From: Trichobilharzia regenti
Lineage: Eukaryota; Platyhelminthes; Trematoda; Strigeidida; Schistosomatidae
DNA length: 64,000 nucleotides
NCBI GenBank assembly: GCA_944472135.2
Contig: OX235270.1
Location: forward strand, 75,897,168-75,961,167
Direction of reading: 5' to 3'
The notes under the pieces are model-generated. The model was given only the letters and a program-made list of their open reading frames with translations, was not told the origin of the DNA and did no database searches. Positions within the stretch are counted from its first letter, which is position 1, and each line of letters begins with the position of its first letter. The translations under genes were made by a program, and so were the position numbers. Positions 1-13,000 of the stretch are shown one piece after another.

Positions 1-1008
1 AAGACGACAGGTCACGTCAAAGTTTTCCCAACCCTTTTTTTCTGCATTAATTTTATTAACTACATAAATAATTAGTTGCATGACGTTATTATCAGTACTG
101 TTTTCTATAAATATAAGAGCCACAATGCAAAGTGTTAATAATAATATGTGACATGAAAAGATAACAAGAGAATCAAATACAAATGATTTATTTTATATGT
201 AAACATGACAACATCCATATCAAAGTAAATTATGTACAGACTTTAATGCAGTTAGATGATCATTCATTACCTGAAACAAAAATAGTAAAAAATACAGAAA
301 CTATCCCATAGAAATAGTAATTGGTATTGTGTTTAGAATAGAAAATGCATTGATTAGGTTTTATTTCAAAAAAATGAACCCCTTTTTACTGACTACTAAT
401 AGGTGATGATGAAATTCATTGAAAAATAGGCGACTTTCCTTAACACTACAAAGTACCTTCTGAGAACCCTGTGCGAAGTCGGTAGCCCAAAGGCACTAAT
501 GACTAGCAGTCAATTTCATCCTATTGCGAAGTAGATTTCCTAACTGGTTAGTGAGTTCTTTGCGCCCACATCTAGCACTGAATCACGCAATTCATTGTAT
601 TGGCATCACTATTGCCATCTTTTCAAAATATGTCAGTTTGCTTAAATTATATATGAAGTTAAATTTCGATCACACTGAGTAATGAAACATTCACAGAACA
701 TACACATATAATAAACTAGCTTGCTTATATCTACCCACCAACGATGGAAAACCTGTAAATAATACTAAAGCACTGAAAGAGACTGACTGAGACAGTCTCA
801 CACTGACTAAACTCCCGTGGAGAAAAGGCATTGTCAAAACACGGACGCTAACAAAAGAGATATTCCTCAGATGTTTAATGCATATCACTTGCAACATGCT
901 CTCTCCCTAGACATTGACAACACACACATGAAAGTTGTTGCATTCGCAGAAGTCTAATAATAAAAATTCTGAAGACACTAATCAATTACCTGCTTCAAGT
1001 TGACAACA
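1..1008. other. 3' flank of unit B, no gene recognised
   Basis: This stretch lies downstream of the unit B stop codon on the minus strand and would hold its 3' UTR. Several minus-strand AATAAA matches are present (near 50, 186 and 360), so no single polyadenylation site can be chosen. Short open frames here, including a 68-codon one at 691-897, show no recognisable family. A relic splice donor of the last 78-nt exon copy lies at 988-989. Confidence 0.4.
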
Positions 1009-1067
1009 CTAATCACAGATTTCCATTTTCTCTTGCTTAACCTTCTTCGGTTTCTTTTTCTTCAAAA
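1009..1067 (-). CDS. Unit B exon 9, terminal coding exon with stop
   Basis: The acceptor AG lies at 1068-1069 after a pyrimidine-rich tract. The exon enters in phase 1 and reads VLKKKKPKKVKQEKMEICD, then TAG at 1009-1011. If the relic donor at 988-989 is counted, the ancestral exon spans 990-1067, exactly 78 nt, the same length as the two preceding exons. It therefore looks like a third copy of that exon in which a stop arose. Confidence 0.7.
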
Positions 1068-4000
1068 CTTCAGAAGAGATAAAAGAAATACAAAAGATGA
1101 CATTGAATAAATGGGAATTGCTTTAATCAATTTTTCAACTGAATACAAATGGGTGATAAGATTAGCTTTTCTCTCTCTCAGATTTTATCACTATGGATTT
1201 ATTTGTCATTCAAGAATGATCTGATGACAGCCACATTCTCAGTATGCACGTGGTTGTCATCTAGATGATAGCAGTAAACAGTTAACAGTTTGGAGAGTAT
1301 ACATAATATCCATCCACTCTCACAGATCAAAAGCAACCTTCCTTTAGTCAGCGGCAACCATCGTAAGGACATTCAGTGTGCATGTGCTAACTTCAGCTTT
1401 CACAGGAAGAAGACATAGCAGCTGGGAGCTTTCATTCACCGGTCTCAAGCCTCTTCGAATTGAGTTTACCCAATTACAATGAAGAATAAATTTATCTCTT
1501 CAGTGCCTTAAGATTTCAGTAGAGACATGGATGTTTATTAGAAGGTGGCGTAATTAACACTACGCCTAACATTCCCTTCTTCTTGCGTTTAAGGTCAGCA
1601 AGTGAAATGAGCGAAAAATAATTTTTTTTTAAATGAATTACCTGGTACTGCTTCAGTAGACTGCTCAGAGTCATCCAATTTCTTGTGCTTCAACTTCTTT
1701 GATTTCTTCTTCATCTCATCTGAAGAAACAAACGGAATGTAAAAGATGAAATTAAATAAATAGGGATTCATATTAAGTAATATATATGTATATATAAAAC
1801 AGTATTATTAACTGGAGGACGTTTCGAATATAAATTATTGTTCATAAACATGTCAATTGTAAATGCGCAACTTTGAACTCATTCATGACAAAGAACTTGA
1901 AGTGAAAACTAAGCCGCCAACAGTGGACATCATGTTAGAGTTACAACTATGCCTGACTTCTACAGTATTTAGGGTTCTAAGGAAAACCGTACGCGCAAAC
2001 TGATAGAGTTATGTTGCAGCCATCAATATCCCCAATAGTGTCAGATATATCTATGGATAGGTGGGAAACGTTAGCAGTTGGAACATTCAGTCACAATGTT
2101 AAAGTGGTGTAAGTAAGTGCTGTAGAAATTCAGCATGTGAACAGATGTAATTCGATTCAATTATTGATTAGAAAATCATGAAAGGGAGCTTCCAATGTTA
2201 TGCTACATTCTAAAAAGGAGACAAGATGGGAAGTTAAACAACAATGGTGTTTACAGGAAAACCATACATTCAAACCGGTAACTGGACTTCGATTCATCCT
2301 ACCCCCATGTCAATAAAATAAGGCAGCACAACTAAATAGAATCGAAGAAATTAAATCATGGAAGAGGATTTACGGCACTTAATAATTACGCAGATATACT
2401 AATCAGTGTATATACTGACTGACTGGTTTCAACATAGAACTTTGCACAGATATGCAGCAGTTTCAGTTGCCACACCATGTAGTACACAAAGCAAGGGAAG
2501 AGTGTGAAGTGAGGTTCAAAAGACAGATAATAAACAGAAGTGCGACGGAGAAAGATTAGTAATATGTAAAAAACAATCATGTATATAGGAAATCATAGGA
2601 GCGATAAAAGTAATAATACGGACAACATGAATAACAAACATATACAGGAAAGTGCTTATGTTCAGAATACAGAATTCAAAATATTTTCTATAGTTTGGTT
2701 TGTAAGGCTTAGTTATGTTTTTACGAGTTGATAACGGATTGATATCAGTTAGAGAACCATTGAAAACCAAGGAGTACTGGACAGCTGCTTTTTCATCCTA
2801 GTTTGGATGGATGTCCCACCAATGACAATGGTTGGGGTCGCGCTAAATCACGAATTGGCAGAAGTTAGAATTCATGAGCCATTGAATCGGGTTCCAGTGG
2901 CCTTGTAACCGAAAGGACCTGGGTTCGAATCCCAGTGGGTGAGTACTGCCAATGATCCTCAAACTAGGATGAAACAGCAGCTGTCCAGTACTCCCTGGTT
3001 TTCTATAATTCAAAATATACTTAATATTGCCACACAAAGAAGGAAGCTCTGAAATATTACTTAGGATTCTTAACCAGGCAGAAATAAAAGTGGCATCTGA
3101 ACACACAAACTCACTTAGAAACAAATTATGTCGGTTAAATGATACTCTGGAGCCCAGTAAACAAACTAATCTAGTTTAAGTAATAACCTAAAATGATTAT
3201 GAGTTTAGATACATAGTATGTCGTGGACGATTCGATTAGTGGAGCTCGAAAACTTAGCAAATTCTAGACAGGTAGGTTATAATGCGATGAAAAATTTGGA
3301 AGAAGCTCAAATATAGCAATACATGAAGTTTCACACAACTATACAATAGGATGAGGCGTGGTAACAGTCATAAAATTTATCGTAACAAGTTCGGGAGAGA
3401 GAGATTGATAACTAAACCATTATCAATTGAGTCAACTGAATATACGTGCAATAGGAATGATTCAACACCTGTTGCAAATATCCAGAAAAATTCTGCTATC
3501 TTTCTGGCAATTAAGACAGAATTACGAGAACGAGTTTCAATGAGAAGTTGTGACAGGAGGTCGGGTGTGAGGACAAATAATCACCGATGATATTCTAGTG
3601 TCGGTTTGCAGGGATTTGGTTGGTTTCAAGATTTCATCATGAGCTAACGTCGGTTAGAGGACAGACGGAAAACCTAGTTTGAGACTCTTTACAGTAGGCA
3701 TCCACCAGGTTCAGACATTGACCAGAGGTTGTGAATGTTGTGAACTGGCAGAAGTTGGAATTCATGTATCGGGGATTGGATCAGATGCCAGTAGCTTAAC
3801 AGTAGACGAGCTCGCCCTGTAACTGGAAGGCCTTGGGCTAAAACCCTGGCAGTGGGTGCGTGCTGTGAAGAGTCCCAAACTAGGACGAAACAGCTGTTCA
3901 GTACTCTCATGTTTTCCAGTGATTCTCTAACCGACGTCAGCGCATGATGGAACATTATAACCAATCAAATCAAATCCCTGCAAAGCAATACTTGAGTACG

Positions 4001-7000
4001 ACAACTATAGAAAGCAAGCTTCAAGCTTGTGTAGGTACAAGTGATATGATTAAAAAACCAATAAACTGTGTTTGAAACACCATACAGTAGGAAAATATTG
4101 TTCCACTGCATGCTGTATCCAATAAACAAACCGAGACAGAATTACACACAACTAGAGTGCCCAAGCCTAATACATATTTTCAAAGAGAACTTAAAATGAA
4201 TTAATTCTTTAACCTAATCGAAACGCATGATAACATGTTCCTTCGTTGAAAAGGTGAAAAGCAACGACCAATTTGAATTACCTGGTACTGGTTCAATAGA
4301 CTTCTCAGAGTCGTCCAATTTCTTGTGCTTGGAATTCTTTGATTTCTTCTCATTTTTAGCTGAAGAAGAGACAAACGAAATGGTAAAGGAAAAAATTAGA
4401 TAAAGTGGGGATTTATTTCAATCAACTGATTTTTCAATTGAATGCGAATAATTGATAAGATGCTTTTTTGTCTCTTTCGGATTTTATCCCTATGAAGTTA
4501 TGTCAGTCAAGAGAATGATTTGCAACTCATTTCACTGGGTGATGGGTTCAGCGTAATAAAGTCACGTAAGAAAATTGGAAGAAAATATGTCTTCTAATCA
4601 CTTAGTAAATAACACTGAAAAACATTGTACTAAGACATTGTAAATCAATCCAGTGAGTGATGAGATTGTTCTAAGAAAGAAACACAATTTTCATACATTT
4701 GATTCCCTTGATAAATTTTGATAGAGAAAGAAAGACCAGATTCGCAGTGTAAAATGATATCATTCTATTTCACAGGTTCTCATCAGCCGCAAACCACTTC
4801 ATTGTTTGAAAGGTAATAGAGAAGACATTATAAGGTGAACGCATCTGGAATGTAAGTATTATAATCTAAGTCACCATCAATTTATATATTGTCAAACTAT
4901 GAAAAGAGAAAAAAAGGGGAGGGGTGAGAGAAGACAGAAAACAGAAAAATCTAATAAACAGTGTCAACATGGCCACTCAAGAAGGTCAAAGTTCATCAAT
5001 TTGAAAACTTGCTTAGTGAGCTCAGCTCACACACACAAACACAACTTTCTGCCAACAGTAATCATCGCTTCGAACAACTATTGGTTGAAATTTTGATATT
5101 ATATTCTTTCTTCTACTACAGGTAGTCTATGTCTGCTGTTATGGAGAACAACTGATAGTCGCCATGATTAATTAATGCGAGTAAATTATGTGGTAGGTAT
5201 TTTCAGTGTGTAATACAATGCCAAAAGTTACTTTTTTTCCCTTCACATTCCCCAGTGGAACATAGAGCTTCAAGCGAGCAGTTTCTGTAGTAGTGTTTAT
5301 TTCTTACAGGATGGGGTGTCCAACCTCACGTCCAACCTTTCCTCTTTGCCAGGATTATTTCTGGCTCAGTGAGGTAAAGAAGTGCGTCGGCCAGAGATCG
5401 AACCCCGGAACATGTGCACGGTCGGCGAGCGTCCTAACTGCTATGCCACCGACGCACATGTTACGAGTTATGCTTAATGTGAAGACCTTTAATACTAGCA
5501 GGATTTCTTTTAGGCCACCGTAGGCAATTGAATCTGTACACCATCAAATGTTTAAGCTGAGAGTCATGCTTTTATGTGTTAAGCAAATAGGTGATAATAG
5601 TTTTTTTTTTAAAAACTTTTTAAAGGAGTAAATGAAGCGAAAAATGCAGTCTAATTCAAATCGAATCTTTTATTGATATTCACCAGTTCGAAATCTCTTG
5701 TGAAGTCAGTTATTTCGGGTGTACAAATAAATATATTCACCATTCAAATTTCTGGATAGGGTAGGACAAATATTATACTAAGTTACATTCTCATAATAGT
5801 GAAAAAGTTATCTGAATCATATATCGAACATTTCATCCACCTTTCATATGCAACAACAGTCATCAGAATTTCCTTCAAGACAACAAAATTATATTGTCCT
5901 TACAACGTCAATAAGTACAGGATGTTTTTACTCAACACAGCAACATTTACTTTACTAGATGACAGAAAACAAATTCCATTATGGGTAAATATTTGTTTTG
6001 ATAAAGTCTCACAGTGTTATACAGTAATGTTTACTGATGACGTTTCGAGCACAATTTATTGCTCATAATAATATTATTTACAAAATACCCTGTAATGACT
6101 GTGAGCTAAGTCAACTACATAGGTCAAGCCAGTAGGTCAGGGGTAGTCAGATTGTCAGAACATAAGAATTTAGCTAAGGTAAGAATGGTTGACCCCGAGA
6201 AGATAAATAATTTAGAAAAAAGCTCAGCAATTGCAATGCATGCGCTAACACACAACCACACAATAGGGTGGGAGAGGGTTAAAATTCTAAAAAGTAATCT
6301 AGGTAGGTGGAGAGAGAGGCTGATTACTGAATCCTTGTTCATCGAGTCTACACCCAACACATGCAATAGGAATGACTCATCACTCATACTGGAAATATGA
6401 AAAATACTATTACCAATCAAATCAAGTGAAAAACAATGGAACCATATAAATGAATGTAGGAAGTCGTGTGATTACCTTGATATGATTAGGAGCAATAAAT
6501 TGTGCTCGAAACGTCATCAGTAAACATTACTGTATAACACTGTGAGACTTTATCAAGACAAAAATTTACCCATAATGGAATTACACTCTACCACAGTGCA
6601 CAAGTTTTATTCTTATATCAACGACAGAAAACAAACTTACCAGTGTCTGGTTTTAATTTGATTTCCTTAGTAATCAATTTCTTTTTGTCTGAGTGGGAAA
6701 CAAGACAAATGAATGAAATAAATACCACTAAATTTTCAAAAGAATAGATGAATACCAAAATCAAGTTGTAAAGTGGTTTACTTTCTTACAAACATTCATG
6801 TTCAGTAAGTATTATTTACATTTTATTCCTTTGCATTACGACTGGGACATAGGGCTTCAAGAATGAGCTATGAAGTTTCAGTAGCAGTGGAGAGTTCATA
6901 TTCACAGGGTGAGATTGCCAGCCACACTACAAAACTTCGCTATTTACCGGGCTTGCTACAGGAACAGCTTAACCTGAGAGTGTATCAGCCATAGGTCGAA

Positions 7001-10000
7001 CCCCAGGCCACATGAGTAGTCAGCGAGTATTCTACCACAAAGCCACCGACGCTCTTATTCAATATCAGTCTTGATATATTACCACACACATACACACCGC
7101 CATCATCAGCGGAAACGCCACTGAGAATTAACGCATTAAATAGGTACTCATGCAACCTTCAAAAATATCTTTGCTGATGAAACATCAACGACTGAATACA
7201 AAAGCCTGAAAAGAATTAAATTATACTAATAACCTACTCGTTTTTGAGTGAACTCAGAACACCCGAGTTGAAACCTTTTACCTAGACTCAGTAAGTAATG
7301 GTGATTAAAAAGATTGTTTAACAAGTCCTACTATATTCGTTGGCATAGCCTATAAGACGAAAAAAAATGATGTACATGCACCATAGTAAAAGTGTGAAAG
7401 AGTGTGGTGCTTCTCTCGGCCTATGTTCAATTCATCTCCATCTCCTTCTGGATGCATGTTAGGTAACCGCTTGTTGACAGGTTCGCTGTACTGCCTGAGT
7501 TTCTGGGTGCTTATCATTTTCGACCAACCACCTTATCTTCAACATCTATAACTTCAACACAACTGAATATAGGTCTTACAGATATGCAGAAATATTCATA
7601 CTCGTTGATGGTTTGAACAGATGAAAAATATCAATAACCCATAATATACTGTCAACACATTAACCGTAATACACAGTTGATTTTCAGTTAATCCACATTC
7701 AAACTTCCGTCCTGCAACTTAATTCCAGTTCGCCGAAAAGCACATCTTGCAAAACATGCTTTAGTCCGAGAAAAAACCAAATATTATGAAACACTTCAAA
7801 GTCATCCCATCTCAAGTTGGCAGTCATTGAATTTGTTCGTCGAGAGTATCATGCAGAGTTTTATAACAAAAAAAAGACTAGGAATTCAACCACTGACCAC
7901 CTTGTTGTTGTTGTTGTTGAGACATAATATCCAAACAACTACTTCCTTTCTGATTAAAGGTGAATATAACCTCACTTGTCAATCGGTGACAGTATATTCA
8001 CCTCATATCCATGAGATTCAGAAGCGATCTATATGAAAATCCTTAGGAAAAATCAATAAAACTATTCATAAAAGCCATGATGACTACTTACACCAACGTT
8101 TTATTTTTAAATGGTGTTCATCAACTCCTTTTTTCTTAAGTTCTCTGATTATGACCTCGTTTTGTTTAGTATTCTTCAGAGTGACAAACACATTTCTTAA
8201 ATAAGAATAAAAGATAAGCAAATATACGAGTAAAATAAGCGATAGTAAATTAAAATTGGAAGACTGAAATGTTAATGGGTAACAAGCTAATATGAAAATA
8301 AAACTGTACAAGTATTTAGGCTAAGATTACACAATACTGAAATCACAATCCTTAGGAGTCAACAACAAATTGCCTAAATTCACCAATCTTCCGTGTATTT
8401 ATCCAGTTTAACTGCCCCCGTTTAGCCGTTCACAATTAAGCAAGTTCATCGTCGAACTTCTCAACACTTCTCATATCTTGTTTAGACAAAAGAGCGAATA
8501 AAGGTATATGCAGCTCAATACTAGCACATCTTGTCGATACTGGATATCACGCCGACACTTATTAAGCTTTTAATATTACTTATCGTATTTCAACCAACCA
8601 TTCTCATGCCCTACGACTATCACTTTTACATACAGCAAAGGGCAGTCTGAATTGTATCTGAATCAGCAAAATCTGTGTTTAAGTGGAATTTGTGCAACCT
8701 CATTATTGATCGTGGCAGCGCACAAAATATGTATGCGTTCTTCGAAATGATTTGCCACTAACCTTGTAGCTATTATTCAACATTATTTTATTTCCCTACG
8801 ACTACTGTCTCAGCTAATTTAATTAATTTATGTATCTTGTTATTTATACGTAATTTATATTTGTCAATTTTGCTTGGTCATTATTTTACAGACTATTGTT
8901 TGTGTAATAACTTGGTCGCTAGTGTTCACAAACTGACAGATCCTGAATCCGGTGGTTATTTTAACTGACTAACATAACTATATGAGTAACTAGTTGAAAA
9001 AATTCTTGGCTCAATTTATTGTTGGTTTTTTTGAAGTGGAATGGTGGAATTGTGTTCCATGAGCAACTTAAACCATTCAGCTCGGATGACAAAATTATAT
9101 CAAAATTATCCACCTTAGCTACAAATATATATATATATATATATATGTACGTCACAGTTGTATGAGAAGTACGACAAATCTTTTTTTAAAAAGGGACAAT
9201 ATTCAATAACGAAAAAGACATCTGGATTAGACGGTGGAGGTCAGTGTTTGTACGACAGATATCACTATTCCGAATTCTCGAAAATAGAGGCATGCATTTT
9301 GTCCCTAATTATGATGCCTCAGTGATGAGATTAATTTAGGAATGCAACCTATGTCAGTGATATTTCTGTCCTAGTTATCCAAAGTGATCAGATCTTTGCT
9401 CATCGATTTTTTGAACTCTTACTCTTCCTTGACTGTGATTTATTGTAATAGTGAAATTGAGTTGATTGTAGTTTAAAAAAGACAGGTATCTGTCAGAAAA
9501 CAGACATTAGCACTACTTCAATAAAGTCAGCTCTACCCAACGGTATATAGAACCATGTCGCATATTTACGAACCAACAAACTGAAACGGTAAAACAAACT
9601 GATGCACAGTGATGAGACCACTAACCTTTTCAACGAATCAATAGGTACTGAACAGTACTGCACAATGGAGCCTGACGGAAATAGTCCTCGAATTTTATCG
9701 TCTCCTACTGTTGTGGGTAGCTTGCATATTTTTATATCAATATTAGTGGTTGGATTGGGCCTCACACTGAAATGTAGACCGACCACAGCTTTAACAGGTC
9801 GACCGCCAATCTCCTTATTTTGACAAGCATCTAAAACAACCTGAAGATCATCCTTACATTCGAACTCTAGTAAGCATGACCTAAACAAGAAAACAAAACA
9901 AGATTTAATAGAAGAACTTTAGAACACACTGTGAAACGACAGAAAAACCTTAACTCGAATTAACTTAGCAAAACGTTTACAAATATGCAAAAGGAAATCA

Positions 10001-13000
10001 AAATAACAGAAGTTTATATAGTTTGACATAAGTTTTCATACAGTCTGATCGAAAACCGCTATGACTTTGACTGAAGAGAACATTTCAGCGCCATCAGCAT
10101 CCTTATAATTTTCCCGTTACCTTTTTTACTGAACTCCCAACATATTAAAGAAAATTCCGGGAACTTGGTCAAATACGCAGTTACATCGTTTACATTTGTC
10201 TGTAATGAAGGACAACTTGTCAGACAACAGAAAACAAAAACCTCTTTGTTGGAAACGGGGTAAACAGTCAGTCGTGTATAAGCATGTATACCTATTTTTG
10301 AAAAAATTACATAAGAGAAAGGCTACCAAATTTGATCAATTATGAAGTGACAGAATATAAACCACTTTCAAAAATCAGTTAACTTACATAAAGCTGACCT
10401 CTCTTTAAAAATGATATGAAACTTTTTTGGAAGTATCATAAAACACTTGCTATGGAAGGAGAAGACACTACTGAATGTCATAATCCTAATGCAACACCAA
10501 CTAATCACATAATCTGAAATTACTCTACTTTAATTCACATGTTTACCACAGACTTACTCAGTGATGTGAATATTTTTTATTTATTTTTTGATTACAGCTT
10601 GATTCCACATCGTATTTTTGGTACAAGTATGGAATTTTCAGCATGAATATCGGTAGCCCGAATTTCGCAGGCCGACCATAGATATCAGGTTGTGAGCTCA
10701 AAAGAGTTGGAATCGTACCCCCTTCCCCACAACTAACCCGTACAACTAAGAATGAGTAGTCAAGTATTGGTTTGTAGGGATTCGGGTGATTGGTTACAGG
10801 ATTTCACCATGAGCTGACATCAGTTAGAGAACCACTGGAAAACCTGGGAGTACTGGACAGCTGTTTCGTCCTAGTTTGGGACTCTTCATCAGCACGCACC
10901 CACCAGAGGGGTTTGAACCCAGGACCTTCTGGTTACAAGGTCAGCTCGTAGACTATTGATCCACTGGGACTCAATACAATGGTCGTTGAATTCTAACTTC
11001 TGCTAATTCACGACGTAGCGCAACCGCTAGCCAATGTTTTCGGCGAATATTTGTCTTCACACCCGACCTGTTGCATTCTACTGGCCACAACTTCTCACCA
11101 GAACCCCAGGTAACTACTACCTACCTGAATAGTGCTAGTCCCAGTAAGCATCTCATTGATATTGAAGTATTGGTTTGTAGGGATTTGGTTGATTAGTTAC
11201 AGGGTTTCATTAAGAACTGACATTGGTTAGAGAACCATAGGAAAACCTGGGAGTACTGGACAGAATGAGTAGACTTCTCTTTTCCTCTTAAGATGCTTCC
11301 ATGCCACACGACCATAACCTCTGACAGGTCAATCCTATTCACTGCCTTCAAGCAGCGCGTATAATTCGCAAAACTAAAAATGGAGAATGTGGCTATCTGA
11401 TGCCTGCAACAGTACTCGTTTACATAGTGTGCCGAAAAACCCTGACTCCAAACCTATAATCTACATGAACTCCAGAATCCAAATGGACCGAAAGGCATGC
11501 GAACCTTTCCTGATTACATGCTACCATGGGAACACAGCTCTTGTCGCTGCCCCACTACCTCGCGCATCAGACTTCAAGTCAGAGGCTCGGAGGGCGGCCT
11601 CTTACAACAACAACAACCTGCTTCAGTCTGAGCGTCAGAGTCCTTACACAGACTATGAGACTTTGTGTGGCATATCTTTTTGATGTTCACAATGTACCAA
11701 TTTTGTGTTTTAATAAAATCAATTTATCATCTAACTTGTGATTGGACGACACAAATGTGTCATTGATAAACGAACTGAAAAGCTTGAAAAAGCTTTACAC
11801 ATTGAGTTAACTGTCTTTTTAGGAAACCTCACTATCTGAAAACAGTTAGTTGCATAAAAATCTAGCGACCTAATTTCACTTCTCAAAATGCTCAAATGTT
11901 GGGGTAAATCATTGTAAATCAACTTGTCTTTGTAAGGCCGATAAGATTCATAGTGGTTTTATTATTAGTGATTATAATTGCCTGGTGGCTCCACGGCTGG
12001 ATTAAGAGGTGAATATGACATTACATCGAACGCCACTAATATGGTGCACGAGTCCAGAGATGCATCTGACGACATGCACACAAAGTTCTAAAGGCACTAA
12101 ATACTGAACATTATTATCTTGCATTTAAGAAATATAAATATAAATGTTCATTTCTATATGAGCTGGGATTTACAACTACAACGTTCAATTGGAGCGATCG
12201 CATTCCCATGAATTTGTAATTTATGAGCTAAGAAAACTAAAAGACTGACATCAAAATCGATTATCACAGGAAACCGTGTATATAATAGAAGAATAAAGTT
12301 AAAATAAAACCTACCCTTTATTAGTACCATCTTTCTTAGTGTTTATTGTGATCGATTTTGCTAGAGGAAATTCATTTTCTAATTCATCTGCAGTAATGGA
12401 ATACGGTAAGTTGCGAATTGTCAGCCTCAAATCATCACCTTCAGTTTTAATTTTGTCTTTTTTGCGGCGAACAACTTGTTTATACGATGGCTGGATCGAT
12501 GGATGTAAGTTAAAAACACAGTGAAGTTAACATGTAAAATCATTTAGTAATTATTTTTGGCAAATAGACAAATAGACTGACGCAGAACCTGGAACCTTAC
12601 AATTTATAACCATAAACAAGGAAGAAATACATATAAGTAAAATGTCATTACAGTTAAAATAAAATAGGGACATGACAAGCACATAACTAGAGATAAGTAG
12701 AAATAATTGCGTCGGTGGCACAGCGGTTAGGACGCACGCCAACCATGCACATGGTCCGGGGTTCGATCCCCGGCCGACGAACTCCTTTACCTCTCTGAGC
12801 CAGAAATAAAGCTGGCAAAAAGGAAAGGTTGGGCATGAGGCTAGCAACCCCATCCTGTTAAAAATAAATACTGCTACAGAAACTTCAAGCCTCTATCTTG
12901 AAGTCCTATGTTCCATTGGGGAACTTGAAGGAAAAAAGTGGAAATAATTAAAATATTGATTGGTGTAATCATAATTAGTTTGGATATTTATGATCTGAAA

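Noticed and set aside
9120..9150. Regulatory or structural role for TA repeats (also at 27056 and 56647)
   Set aside because: Simple (TA)n microsatellites are common in such AT-rich genomes and have no associated signal here.
11387..11683. Host gene with a 98-codon frame and an inverted paralogue at 13801-14211
   Set aside because: The two copies are near-identical inverted repeats with a third, diverged copy at 38.8 kb, which indicates repeat-derived sequence.
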